Shown: positions 1 to 12,176, counted from the stretch's first letter. The stretch is DNA of 64,000 nt from Strobilurus pachycystidiatus (GCA_019915135.1 JAHLMK010000004.1:124001-188000), one strand, 5' to 3'. Program-made: numbers and translations. Notes: generated by a model not told the origin, from the sequence alone.

Positions 1-293
1 TACCACTAGAGGAAATGGACGGCGTTTTCGGGGAGACCGACAGCAAGGGATACGCGACGCTACCACACTCAGGCTCAGGTGTATCCATTTACCCTCCAGC
101 TCGGACGCAGGCAACTGGTTCGGATGGGTGGATATCGCGTCTATTCAATAGAAACACATCGAGGAAGAACTTGGGAAGACGACGAGAGGAAGAGGAGGCG
201 CTAACAAGTCGGCGGCCAAGCGAGGACGGCGACGAAGAGGATCCATTCGTCGTTGGCGATGAGGAGTATGAGATGTTAGAGCATGGCAAGTGA
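1..293 (+). CDS. MFS sugar/polyol transporter, C-terminal fragment
   Basis: The frame is open from the left edge (phase fixed by the codons before the Met at 15) to a TGA at 291-293, so this is only the end of a gene that begins outside the window. The first residues read PLEEMDGVFGE, which matches the Leu-Glu-Glu-Met-Asp-x-Val-Phe-Gly signature directly after the last membrane helix of fungal major facilitator sugar and inositol transporters. About 80 residues of hydrophilic cytosolic tail follow, rich in Arg, Glu and Ser, ending in EEYEMLEHGK. The protein would be a plasma-membrane proton symporter. Substrate cannot be told from the tail. The family call rests on one short motif plus its position. 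Confidence 0.65.
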   Translation, partial: PLEEMDGVFGETDSKGYATLPHSGSGVSIYPPARTQATGSDGWISRLFNRNTSRKNLGRRREEEEALTSRRPSEDGDEEDPFVVGDEEYEMLEHGK

Positions 294-664
294 GATGTAT
301 ATATTTATTTATCTATGTATATAGTATTCCAGATATAATTGCCCGTCGATACCACGTCGATACCGCAGGCTGCGAACGTAAAACGTTGTTATAGTTTACC
401 GTTGGGCAGCGAGAAATCGCTCAACCACTGGCAAGCGCTTCGAACGCCACTGTGTATCGGGATTCGGACCTTGGCGGCGTGTAAAGAGTTCTGTTGGACA
501 ACGAAGATTTCTTGACTTTTTTGGTTCCACGTCCCTGGCCCCTTCTACAGGCACGTTCAATACTGTGGCGGACGCCCCAGGCGGATGATCGAGGCGGCGG
601 CACAGGTAAGATGACAGATAATAGATATTATATACAATGATTGTTACGGCATACCAAAGCAACG
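294..664. other. Intergenic, convergent 3' flanks
   Basis: The stretch lies between two convergent gene ends. The first 100 bases are AT-rich with repeated TATAT and TATCT runs, as expected of a 3' UTR. I see no coding signal, RNA or repeat that I can support. A short frame on the minus strand (421-603) has no family features. Confidence 0.5.
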
Positions 665-2290
665 TTACACCCCAGTGAGATAAACTTGCCTGACGACTTC
701 AAGCTCGTCGGGTGGCCCACTGGCACCTAGATCCATGGAATTTGCCGCAGCCTCGGTCAACACATAATGATTTGGGGGATGGCGGGGATCGGTGATGGTG
801 ACGCTGGTCAGCAGCGGCCACTTGTTACCGGCAAGATTGAAGGGGATTTGCTTCTGCAAGTTCGAAGTACATCAGCACGCACGGCTGACATGAATGTAGG
901 ATTACTTACGAGAATGTTATCAGCGCCGTGTTTCAATGCACTGTCAAGCGTGACAGTTATATTTAGATAGCTCAGATTTGTGAAATCGAGAAGACACGCG
1001 AAGGCGATGTCGTTGATACACCATTCGGACCGGAAGTCATCCGGAATGACGGTCAAGAATCGCAGGGCGTCTTTATGCCTCGATAGAGCACTAGTCCAGA
1101 ACCTAACTCCCAACGGCAAAGGCAGAAGCGCCGCGTTCTTCGAAGCCGAACCGGTTCCGTCAATGACAAGCTCATGCAAGCCGTTATAAGATGACAGATA
1201 ATTGAGGAAAGCATCCTCAATGCTGACGTTTCGGAGGGAAATCGACAGAAGGCAGGTACCGCGGTTCTGTATGGCGTCCCAGAATTCGCCTGGTACATCC
1301 ATAGATGAGAATGAAATGTGTCTGATCTGCGCGAAGCAGTTAAGGCACGAAGGGATGTCGCGATGGTGCAATGGAACAGCAAAAAGGTCCAGCGTGTCAA
1401 GAGAACGGAGGTTTAAGTTGTCGAGATCCCAGACGTGCTGGGCCGGTTCTTTGGAGCTAGGGTTCCCGTTCTCTTGCCACAGTACTGGGAAGGAATGAAG
1501 GGTTACACGCGTCAGGTTTTTGTTCCGTGAAAGCAGTTGTCGAATCGCCCAGGGCTTCAGCCTTCGAGCGAGTGGAGACATTGAGATGTCTTACGTCCCC
1601 GAAGGAGAAGAGAGCCTCGGAAACATCTGCAGCCGGAGGGTCATTCTGTATATCGATGTTCATCTCGTCGACTTTAGCAAGACGCTGAATGTTTCGTAAA
1701 CTTCGGCATAATGAGGGGAGTTCCTTCTTTGTAAGGCCTTCCCGCGGTAACGTCCATGTAAAACTTGACCGTGGTCTATCAGCTTTCGAGGACACGAGTA
1801 GGTAGAATACAATCTACCTGAGCTTGAGCAGAGATGGGAGCAAAGTGGAGGCATGAAGCAGCAAGGACAGCGTTTTCTCGTAGAAGCGATCTTCTCTCTT
1901 CAGAATACGATGCACCAAGATACGATGGAAGAGACTGCGTGAGTCGCAGTAGTAGAATGTATGACACTCTGTGGTTATATGCAGGTGCTTGACGTGCTTT
2001 GCAAGACGCGTCTTCCCACCAACGATTGCCTGGAGAAACGAGAAATGTCGCCTAGTAGTGATGTCGGCTTTCTTTTCGGAGACATAGACGAGTTGCCGAA
2101 GTTCGACTGTTAGCTTCTGGAATAGAAGGGAATCCGCCACATCCTTGACGTGCTTGACAGCCAAACGGACGTCTTTTAGGGTCGCGGCATCGACCTGATA
2201 GTATGCAAAGTCAGAAACTGGAAACGGATGTCGGGTGAAAGAGCCTTGCATATTTCAATATTAGAAAGAGAATCTCTTTGGGGAGTTTTA
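665..2290 (-). pseudogene. Broken F-box/LRR-like gene
   Basis: The minus strand encodes a recognisable F-box/leucine-rich-type protein in pieces. An F-box-like start (LPKEILFLILKYA, about 2249-2290) lies one frame off from the next block, 1817-2251, which contains a typical 'LKDVRL...PLLF'-like F-box second half. That block hits a TAG at 1814-1816 and continues in the same frame to about 1585, then shifts by one base near 1580 into an LRR-like block (913-1581). A good intron follows (GTAAGT...TTGCAG, 854-909), then a last exon to the stop at 665. No intron of normal size removes the TAG or the two shifts, so I read this as a decayed gene. An undetected sequencing error could explain one lesion but hardly three. 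F-box proteins select substrates for SCF ubiquitin ligases. Confidence 0.6.
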
Positions 2291-4172
2291 CCAGCAACAT
2301 ACGAGGAGTCGTTCGACGAGGATAGCAAAGAGGTAGAACGGAGACAAGCTTGCTGTTCAGCCCTGGTTCAGCCACCGGCCGACGGCAGGATCAATCTTTG
2401 GAGGCCGAATTGATTGCCGCATTGATTGAGGTTTCATGATGCTTTGATGTGCACCTTGCTCCTGCACCACGACCGTACCGCGGCTGCTCCAGGTATACAC
2501 CGAGCTCGTTGCTGGGATACGCCATCGAAGTCTACTTTAGGATGCAGGTAACTCAGTCATTACACGTGTATCAGGACACAGAAAGACCACTTTGGAGAAC
2601 TTTCGATTTCGAAGGGCTATCATTGCTCTGAAAAGTTGTGGTGGAAACAAGCTAGATACCGCAGAGAGCGCCCCGACAGCAGTAAAGTCCGACACGATTG
2701 ACTGGGCTCTTACGTTTGCCTTTGTAGAAACGTCAGTATCAGGTGCTCTTGTTTCCATTCTCGGTCATATTGCCACTCTGACGCAGTGACCCCGTATGTT
2801 TAGCACAACTATTTCTGAGCCTCCCGGAGTCTGATCAAGCGCCCAACACGCTGTATTCGATGAAACAACTTATGACTATGTGAAGGTTCGGCTCGCCATG
2901 CCTAACGGTATGCAGGTAACGATACGTTTCAACTCGGCACAACCATTCAAGTTGCTGATTGTCTGTCAGGCGACATGGCTTAGATCCATTGCCCATATCT
3001 TACCAGATACTTTGAGCAATATTTCCATCGAATTTCCTGGTGGGACAGAGAGTGGGTATGTCTGAACTTATGCTCTGCTCCTTCTGGACATTTCTCGCTC
3101 CTACGCTTCTCTAGTTCTTCTTTTTTTTCATCGCCTGATCTGTCCAGCTGAGTGGCGCAACTTCCCTACGCCACCATCTACGCGTACAATGCAGTCCTAC
3201 TGAATGCGGAAGCGCCACGACGATGAATAACATATCCGGCACGGAGATTGGAAGACAGCGGGCTCGGAGATTGGAAGACAGCGGACTCTCTGGGATTACC
3301 TGATGACGATACGGAACATGGAAATGCGTTCATCTTGGTGAGCCAGCGCTCATGCTATAGTAGCCATTGTTAAAGGAACCTGTCACTAGGCGTTGTCATA
3401 TACTGCTTCCACACCCCCAGGCGGTGGTGAAAGACTGCCTGGCGGACTCGGAATGAGACGGGATCAGGTGATAATTGAGGAACAACTTGTCTGAAAACAT
3501 TTGTTGATCCGTAACGTCTACTCGTCTGGTTGACGTCTAGTCGCACACTGAGGGTCAGTCTTACGAAAGGGTATCAGGGCATCGCAGCAGCGGAAAAGAA
3601 GGTATCTGTCACGTCGTGGGTACTTATGGGATCGATCAGATCACACTCTCGCCCAGAAACAGCGAAGGCCCGTTCAATCCTAGTTTTGCTGCGATTCACT
3701 CATCGTTAGCGCGCAGGGACATTCAGACGGATCAATATGCTAAGCAGTGATAGCATGCGGCTTTGTGGGTGCTGGTTGATGATGAAGCATGTAAGAGCTT
3801 CGCACTCCGTGCTGGAACTACTGCCCCACGTGTCCCCACTTAATGCCGCGTCACGTCTTGCTTCCTTCTCTTCGCTGTTGTCAACTTGACGTCTGATTCA
3901 GTAAGTCTTACGCCGTGTAATACTTGGGCAACTCGAAAAACTCACACTGCTCATTAGTGATCAATTCTTCGTGCGCAATGTTTCCTTGATGCATCATTCA
4001 TAAGACTCTGAGCGAATCAGCTTCTCGTGATGTAGGTATTTGTATGTAGCTTTGCTCTGAAATTCTTTACTTACGTCGACCCGTCCGAACCTTTGCTGGA
4101 AATTTCATCGGGGTCTCACTGGCATTTGGCTGCGAGAAGCCCAACGGTGAGTCTCTTGCCGCGAGTGGATGT
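2291..4172. other. Non-coding stretch between two F-box loci
   Basis: About 1.9 kb without a gene I can support. Short frames at 2592-2789 and 2880-3065 show no domain, no splice partners and no codon structure typical of neighbours. The only structure seen is a two-copy 23-bp tandem repeat at 3242-3287. It may hold remnants of the adjacent decayed gene and the promoter of the gene at 4173. Confidence 0.4.
3242..3287. repeat. Two-copy 23-bp tandem repeat
   Basis: The unit CGGAGATTGGAAGACAGCGG plus three bases occurs at 3242-3264 and again at 3265-3287. The first 20 bases are identical. It lies in intergenic DNA and looks like a recent tandem slippage product. Confidence 0.85.
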
Positions 4173-5637
4173 ATGCGTGATCTCACAATGTTCAAAGAGC
4201 GTTGCGACATGCTTTCCTTTCTACCGCTTGACGTGTACATCGAGATTTACAGACATGCCCGACTCGCCAACGCTAGTAGTGCGTTCTCGTTGGTTCTGGC
4301 GTCTCCCGGTCTCATCGACACTTCTCGCCAAGTCGCATTCCGGCACGTACATCTATATGACTCGGAGGACAATGTAGACCGACCGAGTCATGGAAAAACC
4401 ATGCTCGATTTCTGCCATCTCATCATCCAAACACCGTCCATCGCCCGTCATGTGCGGACGCTGCATGTATGCTGGGACTGCGCCAACGACCTTGATCGCA
4501 TTGTCCTTCATCGGGCCTTTCGCCTCCTACGGAACGTCGACGTCACATTCTCTGGCGTAAACGTTGTTTATAGGCTCGGAGGCGGCTTCAGGTTGCCGAA
4601 TCTCGAGGACTATTCACGCATCTCAGTTCCCTCTCTTGGCCGGGCCGGGCTGAGTCTTGAACTGATCTGTGATGTCCTTCAGTCATTGTGTGATGCATCA
4701 CCTCGATTGAGGTTGGCATCATTCGCAATTGAACCTCGTAGCTTTCGCTACATCTTCAAGCGTCTCCTTAGTATCGGCACTCCCTCCCTCTCTTTGCAGT
4801 CCATCTGGCTTGCCGACATTCCAGACGAGTGTCTTGACCCCCCACATTTGTCGGTTCGTCTCTGGAAGTTCGTCGGCGCAAACGAAGAGGTCATAGATTA
4901 CGAACGGCTTCACACAAAGGAACACGGCCGTATCAAGCAATGCCTGGGGTCTGCCCCAGTTGCCGCGCTTCCTTTGGAGACTCTTCGCCTGCACATAAGC
5001 GGAATGAACCGCGACTTCGTGCTGGTCGATCTGCTCTCAAGTGCCCTGTACTCTCCCTTCTCGTCTATCAGGAATCTTCATGTGGACGCAGTTTGGGCTA
5101 CACCGGGAATTATACTGCGAATTAATCGGCTTTCGCGCTTCCTCCGTGTGAGGAAGCTCTTCATCGACCTGACCGTCAATGATCGCTCTTCGCGTACGTC
5201 TACCCAATCTTTCCATGGAGCTCGCACATTGAAACGACTTAGTGGCAACGTTACCCGCACTGGAACTCGAGGAACGTGAGGTGGAGGTCGTCGAATTCAG
5301 ATTTAGACATGTACAGTTTCCCCTCTGCAACCGGACCATCGAGTGGATTGCTGAATCACTGAGCCGTCTGTCCAACAGTGCGGATGGCAGTCGACGCAGC
5401 TCTATTGACGAGATACGAATCCATGTCAACATCATGGGTTATGCGAGAAATGTCGCGGAAGGCGGCGGTAGAAGATGGGGATCTTTGGATGCTGCTCTAC
5501 ACGCTGCAAAATTGGAAGCCAAACTTGTCGGTGTTGTCTTGAGCTTCCATGAAGCGGTCGTACCTGTGGCGTCTGCGTGTAGCTGGATGGTACAATGCTT
5601 ACCGTCCATGGATCCCAACCACTTCAAAGTATGGTAG
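4173..5637 (+). CDS. F-box/LRR-like protein
   Basis: Two exons, 4173-5193 and 5243-5637, joined over a 49-nt intron (GTACGT...TTAG) that restores phase exactly, give 471 aa. The N-terminus (LSFLPLDVYIEIYRHARL, then LVLASPGLIDTSRQVAFRHVHLYD) is an F-box-like helix set. The rest is a run of Leu-rich strands and helices (for example LETLRLHISG, SSIRNLHVDA, VRKLFIDLTV) typical of the LRR-like C-terminal halves of mushroom F-box proteins. The likely role is substrate adaptor for an SCF (Skp1-Cul1) ubiquitin ligase; the substrate is unknown. A second Met at 4209, directly before the F-box, is an equally good start. Frame and splice sites look intact, unlike the related locus at 665-2290. Confidence 0.75.
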
Positions 5638-6302
5638 ACATGTGATACATACTATCCTTTGAATAAGACTGCGTACTGGATGTTGATTCAAGTTCCACCC
5701 TTCTCGCAGCTTCTGACATCTTGACTACACGCATGGCCAATAACCTTTGAGCCTGCACGACGACGTGAAGTCTGGTTCGGATGTATCATATAGTGATCTC
5801 AGCAAAATCGGTGTTGACTCTTAAGCCGGGAGTAGGTGAGTCGGGTGACGGGGGCCGGGTCAATAATGGGTTGTGTGAATCGAGAGCAAAACCGTCGGGG
5901 GGGCACATGGCAACAGCCCAGGCTAAGTACCAATGGTGGAACGCGTTCCGGCTTCCGGTGTAAGTATCTCTAGACTATGGATGTCATAGTTTCGCGCGAT
6001 CCAGGCTCATCCTGCGTCTGTCTGTTAGCACCGCCGCCCACCGCGCGTACTGCAATGGAGTTGAGTACAAGTAGCTTCAACATATCGAGGTTAGAGACGA
6101 AAGACATCAATTCCGGCGGTTAGAGAAATCATCGCTGGCAATTGTATGTCAATTTTAGCAGATTGAGAGTGTAATGCTACAACTGCTACTACTGCGTGTT
6201 CGAGCACTGTATACCGAGAAGTGGATCAAGCTTGTTCATAATTTGTTGTGAAGCATCCATGTCCGAGTCAAAGATGGAGTACCTCTGTCGCATATATCGT
6301 GC
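5638..6302. other. Intergenic; includes outer edge of inverted duplication
   Basis: From about 5881 the sequence is an inverted copy of 22623-23042 with scattered substitutions and small gaps, so it is the 3' flank of the duplicated secreted-protein gene. 5638-5880 has no similarity partner that I see and no coding signal. Confidence 0.6.
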
Positions 6303-7257
6303 CTACGCAGTACCACTTCCGCTGGCGCCACCTCCGCTCCCGCTGGCGCTAGACATCTTCTCCTTTACTTTCTCTGCCGTGTAGTTGCTTTTGGCGTTCT
6401 TCTCCATCATAGCCAGGGCCGCAGCTTTCTTCTCCTTAGCCTTCTTTGAGCTCCCAATCAGCGGTGACGAGACATCAACGACCGACGCAGGGTCCCAATC
6501 GATGAACACGACAGTGGAAAGGTCCTTGTTTGTGAAAACGTTAAGCGGCTGGATATCGCGGTACCTGTGGCGCATTGATGTTGGGACATTTAAGTAGATA
6601 ATTGGCAAAGGGCACTTACACGAGCTTCTTGTCATTAGCAATTTCGGTGGCTGTGGTAATGCAAAGCTTCATGACCTTTGTCGTAGATTCTTCGACATTC
6701 ATCTCCGGGTTCTCGTCTAGGATCGTGTAGAGCGGAGCAAGAGGTGGACTGTTCGTCTTTGGGAAGTGAGAGTGGATATCTTTGAGGACGAGGAACGGCT
6801 TTGTCTTGCTATCATCGTACGTGTACAGTTGACCCATCTAGGCATACGCGTCAAATTCAGAATCAACACATAAGAGGAGCATGGAATGACTGACCGTTGC
6901 AAGGTACTTCCTTTCTAACTTGAAATTGTCCGCGTGGAGTTGCTTGGGCATCTTGACGATGGCGGGCTGGTCCTCCTTTCCTTGCCAGCCACCATCGATC
7001 CTATATGCTTTGGAGTTTTGGCCCTGCTCTTTCGAGGAAAGCGGTACCAGAGTGTACTCTTTGCCTTTAATCTCGAGCTGTACGTTCTCCCGAGCCTCCA
7101 ACGACCGCAATGGACTGCGTGGATTGCAATTTCAATCGAAAATGTTGGATCGCGTGTAGGGAGAAACGTACTGTGCATATGTTCCGAAGGTGGAGAGAAG
7201 CGAGAGTGCACCGAGGAGTGCGATGGCAAGAAGAGCGGGAAAACGGAGAGACAGCAT
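6303..7257 (-). CDS. Secreted protein with kinase-like residues, copy A
   Basis: Four exons on the minus strand (7172-7257, 6895-7114, 6620-6837, 6303-6564) give 261 aa with every phase consistent. The start follows a leader and TATA box shared with the other copy. Residues 1-28 are a signal peptide with a hydrophobic core (LLAIALLGALSLLSTF) and an A-x-A-like end, so the protein is likely secreted. The body carries, in order, a PAIVK lysine (residue 83), an acidic residue in KLERKY (96), a catalytic-loop-like YRDIQPLN (about 176-183) and an FIDWD (195-199). Those are the spacings of the kinase Lys, Glu, Asp/Asn and DFG positions, with Tyr for His and Trp-Asp for Phe-Gly. The tail is Lys/Ala-rich, then Gly/Ser-rich. 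No family name is certain; a kinase-like fold is my inference from these positions. Confidence 0.75.
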
Positions 7258-7360
7258 TGTGAAGTAGATAAATGAAATCAAGAGACCTGCTCTTTTAGAA
7301 GTAAGAAGTAAATGAGAAGAGACCTGCTCAATGATTCAACAGCCTCAGTCCAGTCCATGC

Positions 7361-7367
7361 TTTTATA
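7361..7367 (-). promoter_or_regulatory. TATA box of secreted-protein gene, copy A
   Basis: TATAAAA on the minus strand lies about 105 bases before the ATG at 7257. The same element with the same surrounding bases stands at 21536-21542 before copy B. A doubled GAGCAGGTCTCTT motif follows in both leaders. Confidence 0.65.
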
Positions 7368-7405
7368 CCTGACGTCGCTCTAGTACATCTGGATGGTAGA
7401 CATAA

Positions 7406-8030
7406 TCATCCTAGTACGGTCATCAGCGGACATGCCGCGCTTGCAGCTTGGATACCGGATACTGAACAGTTCACTTGCGACGAGATTCGACCGCGCCCTT
7501 TCACGCAAAACCTGTTGTTCCCATGCAACCCGAGATGATCGCGTCTTCCTTGATAAACCGAGAATCGTTGAAGATCAGATGGTGCATCACAGCCGCCATC
7601 AGCAGTAAGCAGCAATCCCTGATCCTCGACAGAAATGAACTGCAAAGATGCGCATTTGACACTCAGTGCCAGTGCGGTCGCACCCGGGCATGGCCGGGGG
7701 TCTTGGCACTACCGACTCAGCAGCTGCACCTCCGAGTCGGCTACGTCGGCAATGATGGCGATGCGCATTGGCAACCTTTACGTGGGTCGAGTTGGTATCG
7801 GTAGCATCGACGGTGATGGTGCGGATGAGCGTTGATAATTGAGCGATCATCTGGACACGATATGCCGTCGGCAGCGCGGCATCACCAATGACTCGGGGCT
7901 CGCCATTGCTTGCTATCTTGAAAGCAATAGGCGTCACTTTGCGATGTTCTCGTTCAACGAATTTCGATCGAACAGCGAAACTCACATCTTGAGGAGCCCT
8001 GAGGCCTCTCAATGATTCAAACACTTCTCA
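7406..8030 (-). other. Possible fragment of a fascin/lectin-like beta-trefoil gene
   Basis: Two overlapping minus-strand frames (7599-8024 and 7406-7645) lie upstream of copy A. The downstream one reads LQFISVEDQGLLLTADGG, then LQRFSVYQG and LGLHGNNRFCV, which recalls the 'NGKYVSAEDGG...F-V...L-L-GNGKYV' pattern of fascin-like and agglutinin-like beta-trefoil repeats. No complete exon chain or start could be built. It may be a decayed gene or a chance pattern. The corresponding position next to copy B (21250-21410) shows only faint similarity. Confidence 0.25.
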
Positions 8031-8894
8031 TCATGGCGTATTACAGACTTCAGCTCGATCAGTTCCCACTTGAAGTGTCAAGCACATACTCTTCGAGTTC
8101 GGCTCGTCTGTGCTTGAGATGCTCCACTGCCTTCACCGAGTCCTACCTGGACACCCCTTTCTGCTATCCTCTTAAGCAGCTTTTCTGCTAGGCAACTGAG
8201 ACATGAAGGGTTCGCGGCAGGGACAATGTTCATGCGAACATGAAGTGTAAGTAGAGGTGGACACCGCTTCCACACATCCGTCCGTCGCCAACCGTCATCC
8301 GACTCAAGCTTTGCCCTACATTGATGCCATGTACTCCGTTGCTTTGCAAGGACTCAGGACGTACTTCGTGTGTAGCTAGGTAAAGCCGTATGTTCAACGC
8401 GAATAACTACCGAGTCCGAATCTTCAGGTCTAGTAGTTGATTTCGTTAGTCCCGGTGATTGTCAGTCTGATTATAGTACTAGTAAGGGTACTCTCATATA
8501 TAAACAAGCTCTCCCCTCCTTCTGGCTTACTTGCCTGCCAATCGAGATTCGACATGTACCGGGTCAGCGTTGACTTTTTTACGACTTTGCAAGCTCTCGT
8601 GGTTCAGTCGATCGAAGCCCTCGGTGAACGTCCATAATTGGCAAATAAGCTTGCAGCTCTCATACTACACACAGTTACAGTATCAATCAAAGCATCTGAA
8701 TACAGATTCTCAATCAAACTTTTCGTATTGGGTTGAAGTGTGCGTTAGGAGTCGCGAGTATGGCACATAGTATTCAAGTGAGCTCGTGGAGCCGTCTTCA
8801 TCCCCGCCATTCTGAGGGCGCACTGCGGAGGAAAGTGCAGTCTCACCGTCGACGACGGTCAACTGTCAAGAAGTTCGAATTTCATCATTCTCAC
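8031..8894. other. Intergenic, upstream of Mutator-like element
   Basis: No gene or RNA that I can support. Short frames on both strands lack start context, splice partners or domains. Base composition varies (AT-rich around 8440-8720). The right boundary is set by the terminal inverted repeat of the transposon. Confidence 0.4.
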
Positions 8895-8924
8895 TGCATC
8901 CCCACCCCCCGCCATCAGCACGTG
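8895..8924 (+). repeat. Left terminal inverted repeat of MULE
   Basis: It starts TGCATCCCCACCCCC and ends GCCATCAGCACGTG. The reverse complement, with one mismatch in the middle, stands at 12177-12206. Confidence 0.85.
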
Positions 8925-9016
8925 GTGTGAAAACGTTCCCAAAGTAGTTACCGCCGCCTTCGTCGGTGTTCGTTTACCATTCCTGTCCGTATACTCTTTA
9001 ATCTACGACGCTCTCT

Positions 9017-11974
9017 ATGGAAAATCAACCAAATCAAGACGTATTTACCCGACGATGCACGCGTAAAAACTGCAATAAGCTTCTTCCTCTCAATTGGGAC
9101 TGGCGACAATGCTCCGTCTGTCAAGAAATCAACCGCCGTTCCAAAAAGCGGAAACGCGACTCAGAGGACACTGGTGAGACGCGCCCGGGACCCAGCACCC
9201 CCACCGCTGCCCCTCCTGCAGTGCCGCCAGGTGCCGCTCAAATTGGAGAAGAGACGGATGATTCGGATGATGATGGCGGATGGAATGTGAGTCAAGGCAA
9301 TGGTGTGCCCGGTCCGAAAAATGTTGAACTGTCTCCAGATAGCGGCCGTTGGATACGATGACAGAGAGGGCATGGTGTGCGCGATACGCGACGTGTTCAA
9401 GAAGAAAATCAAGATTCATTTCTATGGGTGTTACAATATGGCCGAGGATCCAATGCTATCCATGAAAGATCATGTCCGCATGCTTGCAAATGAAATCTGG
9501 AAGGTCACCAGCTATCGCTTCTTGTGAGTTTAAAGCTTGCTTCAATCGTATAAGCCTCTTACCGTTCATTCAGTGTCCGTGACAATAAAAGTTCCATATA
9601 CCACCGCAAGACGCGTTTCTGGTGCTGTCAAGACGTGTCACGGAAGCAGAAACCTCACCTGAGCACCAAAGAGGATGCGAAGCGGCGGCAGAACGTTGGA
9701 ATGAAGCGGTTTCCTTGTCACAGTCGGTTGAACATCACTTGTCGACGAAGCGATGCCGGCCGAATCTCAATAACTTTACGGCTCGTACACGAGGATCGCC
9801 ACCTTCCATACTACGACGTCTCAATGCCGGAGGGTGCTCTTGACATGATACGCACCCACATGGACTTCTCGACGCCTAGCGTTCTGGCATCTGCCATCCG
9901 GGAGAAATACCCTCACGTCTCCGCCGCACAGGTCCATCGAGCATGGTCGGCCATGAGCGAGACATTGTGGAAGCGTGCAGGAGATCAAATGGAATCGGGG
10001 AGATTACTGTTACGAGAACTGGGTAATGAAGTTGACTATTTTGACGAGATCCAACCGCCGGAAGGTGTAGAGCAGCTCTGCTTCGGAATGAAGCGGATTC
10101 TGAATGCACTGAGAGGAAAGATCGTTGAGATCGGAATGGATGCGACGTGTGAGTCCAATTTAGTCTTTGATATGGTGTTAGTACTGAACGCAAATGTAGT
10201 TAATACGAATAAGGGTCACCTCGAGCTGTATAGTATAATGGGTGAACACGACAACGCCGGATTTCCCTTGGCATACTGCCTGCTCACAACAGCGACAGCA
10301 GTCGAACAGGGAAAACGTACCTCTGCTCTCGAGGCCTGGGCCACGATACTGCGCGAACGATACGGCATTGACCCGAGATTTGTCCACCTGGACAAGGACA
10401 TGGCGGAGATTGGCATGGCGAAGCGGGTCTGGACTCTTGCAAAGATACTCATATGCTGGTGGCACCTTCATCGCGCTGTTGGTCAGCGATTGGCCAACGA
10501 GAAGATATCGACAACGCCATACCGAGCCCGAGCCGCGCATGAATGCTTCCCCTTCATTGACCCTGCCTTCATACCACCTGGTGACCCCGACGCAGCCGAA
10601 CGTGAAGGAGGTCCCGACCCAAATGCGATGGCACGCGAGTCTGAAGGTGACACAGCGCGTCCTTGGGCACTGAAGATCAAATTGGCGGTTGTACCCGGTT
10701 TGCTGAGCACGGCAGAGAAGGAGAACGATCCGCCGCGACCACGTTCAGAGGAGAGAGGTGGACTGAGAACCAGCGTCGGAATGGCAGCAAGGGATCCTGC
10801 CCCCAGCACACGCAATACGGCCGGTCGCGCAAAGGTGGAGAAACCGAGCGGCCGAACACCATGTCGTCAATTTTGTCCGAAGGAGTACCGCCCAGATATC
10901 ACGGCCATGATGGAGCACCATTACTGTGCACATCCATTCATTCCGGGCCAGGCGCATCCTTCGACAGCGGCAATCTATGAATGGGCAGTCCGGTCAATGT
11001 ATGATTATTGTGTCGAGAGGGATCTCCGGGAGGTCTGGGCCTATCTATGGGAGAATTGGTATCGGCCGGGTCGCTGGGAGCTATGGGCGCGGTCGACATA
11101 TCCAGAGATGATTGCAATCCTCAAGACGACAATGATTTTGGAGAGCCAGTGAGTTTCTACGTCTAGTGAGTGGACATAACATTGACATGAATAAAGCTGG
11201 CGACGTATCAAGGAAGATTTTCTTCATCACTTTGCCATGCCACGGGTCGACCTTCTCATCTGGATCCTGGTCACAAAGCTAGCACCCAACTATTATCGGA
11301 AACTTGACGTGCTCATGAATCCAATTGGCCGCTACCGGGAGTTGGCATCGTGGCGAAAAGCGTTCAAGAGAGAATGGCGACGCTGCGAGACTGCTCCGTT
11401 GACGCTACCACTTAACGAAAAGTATCAGCCTAATACGGAGAAGTGGGTATGCACTTGTCCGTACCTCCACAGCAGCCGATTCCTAGTTTGCAAACATCTT
11501 GTGCAAGCCGTTCACCCAGTGCCTCCAGTCTTTTTTCTTGAGGTGCGACGGAACCGAGTGCCTCCATTTTGGTCACACCCGACGCTCATTCCCCTCGACC
11601 AATCATCGACACTCCCCGACCATCTCGCTGGCATGCCATCCGGGTCCAGAGCTCGCCCTACGCCCAGTGAGGACTCCGACTCTGACGAGGAAAATGTCAG
11701 AGCTTTTACCTCAACTCAAGCTACATTCCGGGAGCAGGTGTCGTCCCGGGTTGCCCTTCTCAGACGATTCGCAGATATTCTGGAGTATCAGACGCAATTT
11801 GGAGACCAGAGGATGTTGGATAGTGCAGAACGGGAAGGGAGTCGGCTGTTCCGGTTGGCAGAGAGCTGTGAAAGTCGGGAGCACCGTTTCCGTTCGCGAA
11901 CAGAGGCATCGCCAACAACGTGGGAGACGTCAACATCGAACGCCATGTTTTTCCGAGCCAGGGCCTCGCCCTGA
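9017..11974 (+). CDS. MULE transposase with SWIM zinc finger
   Basis: Four exons (9017-9286, 9339-9523, 9574-11148, 11197-11974) with short GT-AG introns of 48-52 nt give a full 935-aa frame. The N-terminus has a CTRKNCNKLL...CSVCQE zinc-like motif and a basic stretch (KKRKR). The middle shows the MULE DDE core: GMDATCESN with the first Asp, VHLDKDMAEI with the second Asp, then CWWHLHRAVGQRL, the C-x2-H signature of this family. Near the C-terminus CTCPYLHSSRFLVCKHLVQ is a C-x-C-x(n)-C-x-H SWIM finger. The enzyme would cut and move the element by a DDE reaction in the nucleus. All exons are open and no lesion is visible, so it may still be active. Confidence 0.85.
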
Positions 11975-12176
11975 ATGACATTGATCGTGATACTTAACAG
12001 ACATTTTATGTTTTTCAGACTTTGTATTGATAGATTTGTACTTCTATTCGCTTTTGATATCATCCAAGGTGCATATATTAGGATTGAGTCTTGTCTATGA
12101 CCCACAGGATGCAAGGAACTTCGTATTCACTGATTTCAGGTCGGCATCTCCTATCAACTCGGTCCGGTGTCCGGGT

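Larger units (their letters stand above)
5881..7475 (-). repeat. Inverted duplication, arm A
   Basis: This arm matches 21414-23042 in opposite orientation. The match covers a whole four-exon gene, its core promoter and 5' leader, and about 420 bases of 3' flank ending in the shared string ACGGTTTTGCTCTC near 5881 and 23042. The coding part is almost identical; introns and flanks differ more, so the copies are related but not brand new. Beyond about 7475 the similarity becomes weak. Confidence 0.85.

Noticed and set aside
9876..10815. Several minus-strand frames of 78-120 codons
   Set aside because: All lie opposite the MULE transposase core and show no features of their own.
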